A stretch of DNA of 64,000 nucleotides, taken from assembly GCA_016286535.1 (NCBI GenBank), contig JAEESZ010000005.1, positions 62,001 to 126,000 on the forward strand, in the 5' to 3' direction. Each line of letters starts with the position of its first letter. The first letter of the stretch is position 1. This stretch comes from Treponema sp. (lineage in GTDB: Bacteria; Spirochaetota; Spirochaetia; Treponematales; Treponemataceae). The position numbers were made by a program, and so were the translations under genes. A model generated the notes under the pieces. The model saw nothing but the letters and a program-made list of their open reading frames with translations, ran no database searches and was not told the DNA's origin. Below, piece by piece: positions 26,333 to 35,203 of this stretch.

Positions 26333-26402
26333 ACTACCCTCATAAAAAATATAAACCAGTATGTCAAAAGAAGCAAGTTAGAAAGAAGCCGGAGGCAGGT
26401 TT

Positions 26403-28589
26403 TTAAAGTGAATAATTTGGTTCGAAGCTTTCAAAAAGTTTCATGCAGTCATCGTGGTTAAGAGGAGGCGAGTAATAGTAACCCTGAATTGAATCGCAGC
26501 CAAGCTTTCGAAGGAAAGTAAGCTGTTCCAGGTTTTCTACACCTTCTGCAACTACATGAATATTTTTAAAGTGAGCAAGTTCAATAGAATGTTTGATTAA
26601 TTCGTTACCGTCCGGAGTTCCAATAAAATCAATAAGGCTCTTGTCAATTTTAAGAACATCAAAAGGAATGATATTCAGGCTGGCCAGAGAAGAAGCTCCG
26701 GTACCAAAGTCATCCATATCAATTCTAAAGCCGGCATTTTTAAGTTCAAGGGTAAGGCCCTTAATTTCTTTATTACTAAAAGAAGTTGTTTCCGTAATTT
26801 CCAGAGGAATAAGTTCAATAGGAATATCATATTCCTGAACAATTTCCTTGTAGTCTTCAATAAGACTAGCGTGGCGTAAACTTGCCCTTGAAAGGTTTAC
26901 AGAAATTGGAACAACAGGAATACCTCTGCTCATCAGCTCTTTTATTGTAGAGCAAACGCTCTGGAAAACATATTTATCAAGCTCAATGATGAGACCATCA
27001 TTTTCAAAAACATAAATAAAATCGGCTGGAGAAATAACTGTACCATCCGGCTTCTTCCATCTTACAAGAGCTTCTGCACCAATAAGCTTTTCTGTTTTTG
27101 CATCGAACTTTGGCTGGTACCATATCTGGAAGTTTTTATTTTTAATGGCATCTTTAAAGGTAGATTCAAAAATCTGTTCCCTTAAATGTTTGTTGCTTAC
27201 AGGACCATCGTAGTTGGCAATATTCTGTTCAAAGGTATGGAGAATACTTTTTGCAGCAAGAAGAGCGCGGTCGCAAATAAGGCTTGGAGAGATTGATTTA
27301 TCTACGTTATTGTAAACACCATATTTAACTACAACATTTGGAATTGGGGAATCTTCCAGAATTTTTTTAGTGTTCTTTACAAAATCATCTGTTTCAAGAA
27401 TATCTGAATATTTGTAAATTGTTACAAAAAGGTCTCCGCCATAACGGGCAGAAATACTGTTTTTTATAAGCTTTTGGAATCTGTCAGCAAAGTAGCAGAG
27501 AAGATTATCACATTCTTTTGCACCATATACAGAGTTTAAAACCTTAAAGTTTTCTATATCCGAAACAATAATGCATAAATTTTCATCAGGATTATCCTTG
27601 AAAAGTTTTCTTACCCTTCTGTAAAAAGCAGAACGGGTGTAAAGGCCGGTAAGGGCATCATGTTCAAACTCATAGAATTTACAGGCGCTTTCGTATTGAC
27701 GAATAAAAATAAGAATCCATAAAAAAAGGAAAAAAATCGCAGCAATAATGGTTTCGCTTATTAAAAGTATTGAATGTCCCCAGCCTTCAACAGGTTCGAC
27801 ACATAAATGCCAGATTTCGTTTGCTACAGGAATTTCTATATCAACGATTCTGGAAAGGTTTTTATTTGAGGTATTAATAATAAAACCATAAGGATCTGTA
27901 ATAACATCTTCTGTTTCATCTTTCCAGATACCTATATTGAAGTGTTTATTGGTTTCATTAGCGATTATCGATATGCCGGAAATGTAAGATTTCCAGTCAA
28001 TAAAGGCATAAATAAAAAACTTAAATTCTCCATTTTCAAAGTAGGGATTTCTGATTATAAAGCCTTCATATCCTCCTGGAATTTCCCTTGGTCCTGAAAC
28101 AGTAATCTCATGTGAAACTTTTGAGTTTTCTGCAAAAGCCTTTTCTGATTCATATTCAAAAACGTTTAAACCTACAAAGTCAGAAGAAAATTCTGGAGGA
28201 TATACTTTTGTAACAATTCCATCAGGAGCATAGCCAAAGCCCAGAATATTTGGATTGTGAATGGCAAAATTTGCACAGATTGTATTGTAGCGGTTATTGA
28301 ATTCTTTGTTAAAATCAACAGCAAGCTTTTTAATTACTTGAGTAGAAATTATAGTCTGATCAATGGAAAGAAGAAGTCCTGAGGAGATACTTTTTCCGTA
28401 TGAGGTAGCGTCAAAAAGTTCTTTTTGAAATTTGTTATTGTGAGAAAAGGAAACAAAGAAAACAAAAAGTAATAAGAAAACAACAGCAAATAAAATTGTT
28501 ATAAGTTTCTGGTTAGCAGAAAAAGAAATTTTAACCTTTCGGTTATAAATTTTTGCCAGCAAATTATTCTCCTGTTTTTTAAATATCAT
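26403..28589 (-). CDS. Membrane GGDEF-EAL protein, probable c-di-GMP phosphodiesterase
   Basis: One N-terminal membrane helix (LITILFAVVFLLLFVFFV), a large periplasmic sensor region of about 200 residues (CHASE/Cache-like), a second helix (LISETIIAAIFFLFLWILIF), then GGDEF and EAL domains. The GGDEF site reads ARYGGDLF, so the key Glu is Leu and cyclase activity is unlikely. The EAL domain keeps its motifs: AEALVRW, NLSR, EITETTS, DDFGTGASSL, LKIDKSLI and VAEGVEN. It is therefore likely a phosphodiesterase. The start is ATG 28589; a GTG at 28619 would add 10 residues, and neither has a clear ribosome binding site. Confidence 0.88.
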   Translation of the reverse strand: MIFKKQENNLLAKIYNRKVKISFSANQKLITILFAVVFLLLFVFFVSFSHNNKFQKELFDATSYGKSISSGLLLSIDQTIISTQVIKKLAVDFNKEFNNRYNTICANFAIHNPNILGFGYAPDGIVTKVYPPEFSSDFVGLNVFEYESEKAFAENSKVSHEITVSGPREIPGGYEGFIIRNPYFENGEFKFFIYAFIDWKSYISGISIIANETNKHFNIGIWKDETEDVITDPYGFIINTSNKNLSRIVDIEIPVANEIWHLCVEPVEGWGHSILLISETIIAAIFFLFLWILIFIRQYESACKFYEFEHDALTGLYTRSAFYRRVRKLFKDNPDENLCIIVSDIENFKVLNSVYGAKECDNLLCYFADRFQKLIKNSISARYGGDLFVTIYKYSDILETDDFVKNTKKILEDSPIPNVVVKYGVYNNVDKSISPSLICDRALLAAKSILHTFEQNIANYDGPVSNKHLREQIFESTFKDAIKNKNFQIWYQPKFDAKTEKLIGAEALVRWKKPDGTVISPADFIYVFENDGLIIELDKYVFQSVCSTIKELMSRGIPVVPISVNLSRASLRHASLIEDYKEIVQEYDIPIELIPLEITETTSFSNKEIKGLTLELKNAGFRIDMDDFGTGASSLASLNIIPFDVLKIDKSLIDFIGTPDGNELIKHSIELAHFKNIHVVAEGVENLEQLTFLRKLGCDSIQGYYYSPPLNHDDCMKLFESFEPNYSL

Positions 28590-28707
28590 TATATTTTCGG
28601 TAACAAAAGGAGATATCACTATATTTAAAAAACATATAACATTATACGTAAAATTTTTTTTATTTAAAGTTATTTACGGTAAATTTGTTAAGGTTTTTTA
28701 CTTAAAT

Positions 28708-30132
28708 TTAAGTTAAAGATTCTTCCATTCGGGCTATAATCTGAGGAATAAGCTTTTTTTGAATACCTGAATAGTTAACTACAAAGCGGCTTATTTTATT
28801 CTGCTCTGTCTGATTATTTTCCGGTAAATCATAATAATAGTCATCGAGCAGGGAGATTTTTATTCCCTTATTAAGAAGTATTTTTTGAAGTTCCTTTCCA
28901 TTCAAGCTGGAATTAACTGTGAGCAGAAAATGCAGGCCGGAATCTTCTTCTGTAATTTTACAAAAGGCCGAAAGGGAACTTTTCTGGAATTCCTGTATCA
29001 GGGAATTTCTGAGTCCACGATAGTAGTTTTTCATTCGGTTGATATGAGTTTCGTAAAAACCTTTGTCTATAAAGGCTGCAAGAGTAAACTGTTCAAAAAC
29101 CGAAACCTGACAGGAATAGGAAGCAAATTTTTCTTCAAAGGCTTTTACAAGTTTTAAAGGAAGAACCATGTAACCGATTCGTAAAGAAGGAGACAGGGTT
29201 TTGGTAAAGGTGTTCAGGTAGATTACATTATTTTCTTCGCTGATGTTCTGCATGGTAGGAAGAGGTTTACCGTTAAAGCGGAATTCCGAATCATAATCAT
29301 CTTCCAGAATAAAACGGCCGGGCCTGCTTTTACACCAGTCTAAAAGTTCCATTCGGCGTTTTATGGGCATGATGATTCCAGTTGGGAAATGATGATTAGG
29401 ACTGATATGAATAATGTCTGCCTTACTTTTTATAAGTTCCTGGCTGCTAAAGCCCTGCTCGTCCAGAGAAATTGGGATGCAGGTAGCACCGTTCAGTTCA
29501 AAAATCTCCCTTGCTTTTTTATAGCCCGGGTTTTCAAGGGCAAAGATTTTTTCCTTTCCAAAAAACTGAACCAGCAGGGAATAGAGGTTTTCGGTTCCAG
29601 AGCCAATGACTATCTGCTCGGGAGAAACCTTCATATTTCTAAAAGCCATAAGATAGCTTGCAATAGAATTTCTTAATTCAAAAACTCCCTTAACATTACT
29701 GCGGCGTAAAAGTTTTTCGTTTGGAGAGTTGAGCACCTGCCTCATTGTTCTTGACCATATAGAAAAAGGGAACTTTTCAAAGTTTGTCTGATTGGCAGTA
29801 AAATCGACAAGAAGGGAGGATTCCGGGTCAGGGCTAGAGGGAAGGTTAAAGTTTTCGGGAAACTTAGAACTTAAGGAATGGCCGGAAGATATGATTGGTG
29901 TAACGTAAAAGCCTTTTTTTTCTATTGAATAAATGTAGCCTTCGGCAATCAGCTGGGCATAAGCGTTCTGGACAGTGATTATGCTGACTCCTAAATGAGA
30001 AGAAAGCGCGCGTTTGGAAGGAAGCTTACTGTCGGGTTTTAAAATGCCCTGAATGATTTGTTGTCTGATGGAAGTGTATAAATATTCGCAGAGACCAAGA
30101 TTTTTTTTCTGGCTGAAATCTATTGTAATCAT
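28708..30132 (-). CDS. MocR-type regulator (GntR HTH plus aminotransferase-like domain)
   Basis: The N-terminal GntR winged helix (residues about 8-75) contains IRQQIIQGILKPDSKLPSKRAL and VSIITVQNAYAQLIAEGY. It is followed by a fold-type I aminotransferase domain with the PLP lysine in NTFTKTLSPSLRIGYM. MocR proteins (PdxR, GabR) sense PLP or amino acid adducts and control adjacent, often divergent, genes. Here the divergent genes are an alcohol and an aldehyde dehydrogenase, and an inverted repeat overlaps their promoter. The start at 30132 is chosen because the family begins there; the longer ORF (to 30180) adds a hydrophobic leader unlike the family. Confidence 0.9.
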   Translation of the reverse strand: MITIDFSQKKNLGLCEYLYTSIRQQIIQGILKPDSKLPSKRALSSHLGVSIITVQNAYAQLIAEGYIYSIEKKGFYVTPIISSGHSLSSKFPENFNLPSSPDPESSLLVDFTANQTNFEKFPFSIWSRTMRQVLNSPNEKLLRRSNVKGVFELRNSIASYLMAFRNMKVSPEQIVIGSGTENLYSLLVQFFGKEKIFALENPGYKKAREIFELNGATCIPISLDEQGFSSQELIKSKADIIHISPNHHFPTGIIMPIKRRMELLDWCKSRPGRFILEDDYDSEFRFNGKPLPTMQNISEENNVIYLNTFTKTLSPSLRIGYMVLPLKLVKAFEEKFASYSCQVSVFEQFTLAAFIDKGFYETHINRMKNYYRGLRNSLIQEFQKSSLSAFCKITEEDSGLHFLLTVNSSLNGKELQKILLNKGIKISLLDDYYYDLPENNQTEQNKISRFVVNYSGIQKKLIPQIIARMEESLT

Positions 30133-30192
30133 AGGGGATTCCGTCAAAAAGATTATTACTATTATTAAAAAAAAAAGCAATAAATAGAATGG

Positions 30193-30222
30193 TTGACAAA
30201 ATTGCTAAAAATGTCATATTGT
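30193..30222 (+). promoter_or_regulatory. Promoter with overlapping inverted repeat, adh-aldh genes
   Basis: TTGACA (30193-30198) is followed after 18 bp by TATTGT (30217-30222), a reasonable sigma-70 promoter. TGACA (30194-30198) and TGTCA (30212-30216) form an inverted repeat with a 13-bp spacer that overlaps both elements. It is a candidate operator for the divergent MocR regulator. Confidence 0.6.
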
Positions 30223-30264
30223 TAAGGCAGGAAGTAGAATTTTATCTTATTAATAGAGGATTTT

Positions 30265-31494
30265 ATGAACAGACTTAAAAAGATTTATTGCCGTTTATTT
30301 CAGGGATTTTTTAAAGTTGCCTTGCCTTTTCTTCCTTATCAGATTCCGGATATTTTAAGAACAATAGAAGATTTACCTATTGAGCTTTCTGAAAGAAAGA
30401 TTACCAAAGTTATGCTTATTACAGATAAATTTCTTCGCGATATTACTGCAAAGCTTGAAAGAATGCTTCCAAATCACGGAATTGCCTGCATTGTTTACGA
30501 CAAAACAGAAGCAAATCCAAAGGTTTCAAATGTAGAAGAAGCTTTAGCCTGGTATAAAAGATGTGGCTGCGAAGCAATAATTGCCTTTGGCGGCGGTTCT
30601 TCAATTGACTGTGCAAAAGCTCTTGGCGCAAGAATTGCCTATCCAAAAAAATCATTAAATCAGATGAAGGGAATTCTTAAAGTAAGAAGAAAGATTCCTT
30701 TACTGGCCGCAATTCCAACTACAGCAGGAACCGGTTCAGAAGTAACTCTGGCATCTGTTATTACAGACGACCAGACCCATTACAAATATGCAATTAACTC
30801 TTTTCCATTAATTCCTTCCATTGCTGTTCTTGATCCAAAAGTAACTTACACATTACCAAAATCATTAACAGCAACAACAGGAATGGATGCCCTTACCCAT
30901 GCAATTGAAGCTTATATAGGCCGTTCAACAACCCATCAGACAAGAAAATGGTCTATAAATGCAGTTCGTCTTATCTGCAGAAACATTCAGAAAGCCTACG
31001 ACGAAGGCAGTGATTATGAAGCCCGCGAAAATATGCTTATTGCTTCAAACTATGCAGGTCTGGCTTTTTCTCAGTCTTATGTAGGTTATGTTCATGCAAT
31101 TGCGCATTCACTTGGCGGGGCCTACAACATTCCGCACGGACTTGCAAATGCAGTAATTCTTCCTTACGTACTGGAAGCTTATGGTTCGGCAATTTATAAA
31201 AAACTAAAAAAACTTGCCAGAGCTATAAATCTTGTAGATAAATATGAGGCACCTGAATTAGCTGCCAGAAAATTTATTGATTACATAAAACAGATGAATA
31301 AAAATCTTGGAATTCCAAAAACCTTAAAAGGAATTAACATTGAAGACATCGGAGAGTTAGCAAGAAGGGCAGACAGGGAAGCAAATCCTCTTTACCCTGT
31401 TCCAGTTTTGATGGATGCAAAGGAGCTGGAAAAGTTTTATCATAGAATTAGAGAGGAAAAGAATGAAGAGCAGCGAAATAGAGAGTGCAGTTAA
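30265..31494 (+). CDS. Iron-containing alcohol dehydrogenase
   Basis: Group III alcohol dehydrogenase, 409 aa. Seen: the dinucleotide motif GGGSSIDCAKALG, PTTAGTGSEVT, DALTHAIEAYIGR, and the iron-binding VHAIAHSLGGAYNIPHGLANAVILP. It interconverts an aldehyde and alcohol with NAD(P)H; the substrate is not defined. AGAGGA lies before the ATG. Its last 32 bases overlap the aldehyde dehydrogenase start, so the two are co-translated. Together they could turn an acid or aldehyde into an alcohol, or run in reverse in fermentation. Likely controlled by the divergent MocR gene. Confidence 0.92.
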   Translation: MNRLKKIYCRLFQGFFKVALPFLPYQIPDILRTIEDLPIELSERKITKVMLITDKFLRDITAKLERMLPNHGIACIVYDKTEANPKVSNVEEALAWYKRCGCEAIIAFGGGSSIDCAKALGARIAYPKKSLNQMKGILKVRRKIPLLAAIPTTAGTGSEVTLASVITDDQTHYKYAINSFPLIPSIAVLDPKVTYTLPKSLTATTGMDALTHAIEAYIGRSTTHQTRKWSINAVRLICRNIQKAYDEGSDYEARENMLIASNYAGLAFSQSYVGYVHAIAHSLGGAYNIPHGLANAVILPYVLEAYGSAIYKKLKKLARAINLVDKYEAPELAARKFIDYIKQMNKNLGIPKTLKGINIEDIGELARRADREANPLYPVPVLMDAKELEKFYHRIREEKNEEQRNRECS

Positions 31495-32842
31495 TTTACA
31501 GCGGGATTTTTTTAATACAGGTATAACCCTGCCGGTATCTTACCGAATTAAGGCCCTCAAAGAATTACAGGATAATATCAGAAAAAATCAGAAGGAAATT
31601 GCTGAGGCTTTAAAAAAGGATTTAGGAAAAAGTGAAATAGAAGCCTTTATGTGCGAAATTGGCCTGGTGCTTTCTGAAATCACTTTTATGTTAAAGCATG
31701 TAAGAAGTTATGCAAAAGATAAAAGAGTAAAAAGTCCTTTAACAAATTTTCCTTCATCGTCATTCGTAAAGTCTTCGCCTTACGGGGTTACCTTAATAAT
31801 GAGCCCCTGGAACTATCCATTTTTGTTAAGTATGGATCCTCTGGTAGATGCTCTTAGTGCAGGAAATACTGTTATCTTAAAGCCAAGTGCTTATTCGCCT
31901 GCAACTTCCTGTATAATAGAAAAAATAATTAAAGAAAGTTTTGATCCTCAATATGTTAATGTTATAACCGGTGGCCGTGCAGAAAATGCCTGCCTGCTGG
32001 AACAGAAATTTGATTACATATTTTTTACAGGAAGTCAGGCGGTTGGTAAGGAAGTGCTTCGTCATGCAGCCCAGTATCTAACTCCGGCTACTCTGGAGCT
32101 GGGAGGAAAATCTCCCTGCATAGTAGATGCTTCTGCAAAAATTGAATTAACCGCAAAAAGACTTGTCTGGGGAAAATTCTTAAACTGCGGACAAACCTGT
32201 GTTGCGCCGGATTATCTTCTTTGTCATTCTTCTGTAAAAGAAAAGCTTATTGCCTGCATTAAAAAAGAAATAAAAAATCAGTTTGGCGAAGAAGCTTTAA
32301 AGAATCCTGATTATGGAAAAATAATCAATCAAAAACATTTTGAAAGACTCTGTTCTTTGATTAATGAAGATAAAATTGTTTATGGCGGAAAAAGAGATTC
32401 TTCAAGCCTGCAGATTGAACCTACGCTTTTAGATAATGTCAGCTGGGAAGATTCTGTTATGGGTGAGGAGATTTTTGGACCAATTCTTCCGGTTTTGACC
32501 TTTGATAAGGATGAAGAGATTTTTAACCTGCTTCAAAACAAACAGAAGCCTCTTGCCTTCTATTTATTCAGTCAGAATAAAAAGCAGATAAAAGAATTTA
32601 CTTCCCGCTTTAGTTTTGGCGGCGGTTGTATAAATGACTGTGTAATTCATCTGGCAACATCTTCCATGGGCTTTGGCGGCGTTGGAGAAAGCGGAATGGG
32701 GGCTTACCATGGTAAGGTTGGCTTTGATACCTTTAGTCACAAAAAGAGCATGGTTAATAGAAAAACTTTTATGGACCTACCTTTAAGGAATCAGCCATTT
32801 ACCGGCTTGAAGTATAAGCTTTTAAAAATCTTCCTCCGCTAG
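31463..32842 (+). CDS. Aldehyde dehydrogenase family protein
   Basis: A 459-aa ALDH of the class 3-like group. Seen: MSPWNYPFLLSMDPLVDALSAGN, ELGGKSPCIVDASAK (general base Glu), FLNCGQTCVAPDYLL with the catalytic Cys, and EEIFGPILPV. The hydrophobic/basic C-terminus (FTGLKYKLLKIFLR) resembles class 3 ALDHs and may touch the membrane. The start at 31463 follows GAGAGGAAAAG and overlaps the end of the alcohol dehydrogenase gene by 32 bp; the longer ORF (31415) is an overlap artefact. It oxidises aldehydes to acids with NAD(P)+; substrate unknown. Confidence 0.92.
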   Translation: MKSSEIESAVNLQRDFFNTGITLPVSYRIKALKELQDNIRKNQKEIAEALKKDLGKSEIEAFMCEIGLVLSEITFMLKHVRSYAKDKRVKSPLTNFPSSSFVKSSPYGVTLIMSPWNYPFLLSMDPLVDALSAGNTVILKPSAYSPATSCIIEKIIKESFDPQYVNVITGGRAENACLLEQKFDYIFFTGSQAVGKEVLRHAAQYLTPATLELGGKSPCIVDASAKIELTAKRLVWGKFLNCGQTCVAPDYLLCHSSVKEKLIACIKKEIKNQFGEEALKNPDYGKIINQKHFERLCSLINEDKIVYGGKRDSSSLQIEPTLLDNVSWEDSVMGEEIFGPILPVLTFDKDEEIFNLLQNKQKPLAFYLFSQNKKQIKEFTSRFSFGGGCINDCVIHLATSSMGFGGVGESGMGAYHGKVGFDTFSHKKSMVNRKTFMDLPLRNQPFTGLKYKLLKIFLR

Positions 32843-32890
32843 ATTTAAAGTAACTATATATTCTTCCAAATTCCTTTCTCTTGTGCTAAA

Positions 32891-34384
32891 ATGAGTAACC
32901 GTATGAAAAACGGATTCGATAACGAAAAGTACCTTAAGATACAGTCAGAACACATTAAGGAACGAATCGCTCAATTTGGCGATAAACTTTATCTGGAGTT
33001 TGGTGGAAAATTATTTGATGATTACCATGCATCCCGCGTTCTTCCAGGTTTCCAGCCCGACAGTAAATTACAAATGTTAATGCAGCTTGCAGACGTTGCA
33101 GAAATTGTAATTGTAATCAGTGCAGTAGATATTGAAAAAAACAAGGTTCGTGGTGATTTAGGAATTACTTACGATAAAGATGTTTTACGTCTGCGCAATG
33201 AATTCCAGGCCCGCGGCCTTATGGTAGGCAGTGTAGTAATTACCCATTACACAGGACAGGAAGCAGCAAAAGCCTTCCGTGCTAAGCTTAAAAAAATGAA
33301 CATCAAGGCTTACTATCATTATACAATTCCAGGATACCCTTCAAATGTTCCTTTAATTGCAAGTGACGAAGGCTTTGGTAAAAATGATTACATTGAAACT
33401 TCAAGACCATTAGTTGTTATTACAGCGCCAGGACCAGGTTCTGGAAAAATGGCAACCTGTTTAAGCCAGCTTTATCACGAAAACAAAAGGGGAATTAAAG
33501 CAGGCTATGCAAAATTTGAAACCTTCCCAATCTGGAATCTTCCTTTAAAACATCCGGTTAACCTTGCCTACGAAGCTGCAACCGCAGATTTAAATGATGT
33601 AAATATGATTGACCCATGGCATCTGGAAGCTTACGGAAAAACAACAGTAAACTATAACCGCGATATAGAAATCTTCCCGGTTCTGGATGCTATTTTTAAA
33701 GGAATTTACGGTTCGAACCCATATAAGTCACCAACAGACATGGGCGTAAATATGGCCGGCTATTGTATCTATGATGATGATGCATGTAGAGAAGCAAGCC
33801 GCCAGGAAATTATTAGACGCTATTATGCAACCCTTAATTCTTTTGTAGAAGGAAATGCAACAGAAGAAGAGCTGAGTAAAATAGAACTTTTGATGCACCA
33901 GGAAAGCATTACAACAGATTATCGTCGTGTTACTGTTGCAGCAAAGGAAAGAGCTCAAAAAGATAAAACAATCTGTGCGGCAATGGAATTAAGAGACGGA
34001 ACAATTATTACAAGTCAGACATCAGATTTGCTTGGAACCAGTGCAGCTTTAATTCTTAATGCTACAAAGCAGCTGGCAGGAATTGATCACAAAATAAAAT
34101 TAATTCCAAAAGAGATGATTGAGCCAATTCAGCAGATGAAGGTTACTTACTTAAAAGGAAATAACCCTCGTTTACATACAGACGAAGTTCTTGTTGCCCT
34201 TGCAATGCTTTCTAAAAATGATGAAAACTGCAAAAAGGCAATAGAGCAGCTTCCAAACTTAAAGGGCTGTCAGGTTCATACAACAGTAATGTTGAGCGAA
34301 GTAGACAGAAAAATCTTTAAAAAGCTGGGAGTTGATGTTACCTGCGAACCAATCAGTAAAAAACAAAAGAGTTTAATTGGATAA
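32891..34384 (+). CDS. DUF1846 family protein
   Basis: A roughly 500-aa cytoplasmic protein of the DUF1846 family (PF08903). Seen: KLYLEFGGKLFDDYHASRVLPGF, VRGDLGITYDKDVLRL, VVITAPGPGSGKMATCLSQLYH (a phosphate-binding-like loop), KFETFPIWNLPLKHPVNLAYEAATADL and NPYKSPTDMGVNMAG. Structures exist for the family, but to my knowledge no reaction has been established. A TGCTAAAAT element overlaps the first ATG, and the second ATG (32903, MKNGFDNEKYL) better matches the family N-terminus, so translation may begin at 32903. Its end overlaps the next gene by 8 bp. Confidence 0.88.
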   Translation: MSNRMKNGFDNEKYLKIQSEHIKERIAQFGDKLYLEFGGKLFDDYHASRVLPGFQPDSKLQMLMQLADVAEIVIVISAVDIEKNKVRGDLGITYDKDVLRLRNEFQARGLMVGSVVITHYTGQEAAKAFRAKLKKMNIKAYYHYTIPGYPSNVPLIASDEGFGKNDYIETSRPLVVITAPGPGSGKMATCLSQLYHENKRGIKAGYAKFETFPIWNLPLKHPVNLAYEAATADLNDVNMIDPWHLEAYGKTTVNYNRDIEIFPVLDAIFKGIYGSNPYKSPTDMGVNMAGYCIYDDDACREASRQEIIRRYYATLNSFVEGNATEEELSKIELLMHQESITTDYRRVTVAAKERAQKDKTICAAMELRDGTIITSQTSDLLGTSAALILNATKQLAGIDHKIKLIPKEMIEPIQQMKVTYLKGNNPRLHTDEVLVALAMLSKNDENCKKAIEQLPNLKGCQVHTTVMLSEVDRKIFKKLGVDVTCEPISKKQKSLIG

Positions 34385-35159
34385 TTCTATAAATTTAGCC
34401 GCTCTGGCAGATAAATATGAAGTTTCCACATTTGTAAATGAAGATCCAAGCCAGTTTTTACGCTGGTATCCGCTGGATCAGAAGGCAGATGTGGAAACTG
34501 CTTCATTTATAGCGGCAATGCTTTCCTTTGGAAACAGAAAACTTTTCATTCCAAAAATCAAATCAATCTTACAAATGGCAGACTCTAAAAGCGGCAGTGT
34601 ATCCCGGTGGTGTATGGACTCGGCTCCGGGCTTCGAAGAAGGAGAAAAAAAGTTTTACCGCTTTTATTCCTATTCAGATTTAAGAAAGCTCTTTAAAGAA
34701 CTGGGAGAAATCCTTAAAAAAAGCGGAAGCCTTGGAAATTATCTAAAAGAAGAATATATAAATACAAATAAAGCCCTTTATACATTAATCTCTCAAGCTT
34801 TCCCTGAATCAAAAATAGTTCCAAAGGGAAAAAACAGCGCAAACAAAAGAATACACATGTTTTTAAGGTGGATGGTAAGACAAAACTCACCTGTCGATTT
34901 GGGAATATGGAACTGGTATCCGGCTTCCTCCTTAATCATCCCCCTGGACATCCACGTACTTACGCAATCCATTAAAGCGGGACTTTTAGCCCCTAAAGCA
35001 AAAGCTTCCCTTAAAACCGCTCAGGACTTAACGAATAAAATGAAAGAATACTTTCCGGACGATCCTGCCCGCGCAGATTTTGCCCTTTTTGGCCTGGGCG
35101 TAGATCCGACACTTGGCCTTGGGGTCGATCCGATTCTTGGCCAGGGCCTTGATCATTAA
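34377..35159 (+). CDS. TIGR02757/DUF2400 family protein
   Basis: A 260-aa protein with a TTG start overlapping the DUF1846 stop. Family marks: DVETASFIAAMLSFGNRK, KRIHMFLRWMVRQNSPVDLGIW, SLIIPLDIHVLTQS and PARADFALFGLG. The fold is thought to be related to HhH-GPD DNA glycosylases, but no function has been shown. The normal family C-terminus is FALFGLG; here about 22 extra residues follow, made by a 24-bp tandem repeat (35091-35156) that encodes LGVDPTLGLGVDPILGQGLDH. Confidence 0.85.
   Translation: MDNSINLAALADKYEVSTFVNEDPSQFLRWYPLDQKADVETASFIAAMLSFGNRKLFIPKIKSILQMADSKSGSVSRWCMDSAPGFEEGEKKFYRFYSYSDLRKLFKELGEILKKSGSLGNYLKEEYINTNKALYTLISQAFPESKIVPKGKNSANKRIHMFLRWMVRQNSPVDLGIWNWYPASSLIIPLDIHVLTQSIKAGLLAPKAKASLKTAQDLTNKMKEYFPDDPARADFALFGLGVDPTLGLGVDPILGQGLDH
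35091..35156 (+). repeat. 24-bp imperfect tandem repeat at the 3' end of the TIGR02757 gene
   Basis: Two 24-bp units (35091-35114 and 35115-35138) plus a partial third (35139-35156) extend the reading frame without breaking it. They are more G+C-rich than their surroundings. Each unit encodes a GLGVDPxL-like octapeptide. Confidence 0.75.
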
Positions 35160-35191
35160 TTTCTTTTGCTAAACTCAATTTTTTTTATACC

Positions 35192-35197
35192 GATAAT
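35192..35197 (+). promoter_or_regulatory. -10-like GATAAT 5 nt before the ftsK start codon
   Basis: GATAAT lies 5-6 nt before the ftsK ATG, with no Shine-Dalgarno between; TATACC a few bases upstream is an alternative -10. Consistent with a leaderless or near-leaderless ftsK mRNA. Confidence 0.4.
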
Positions 35198-35203
35198 CAC
35201 ACT

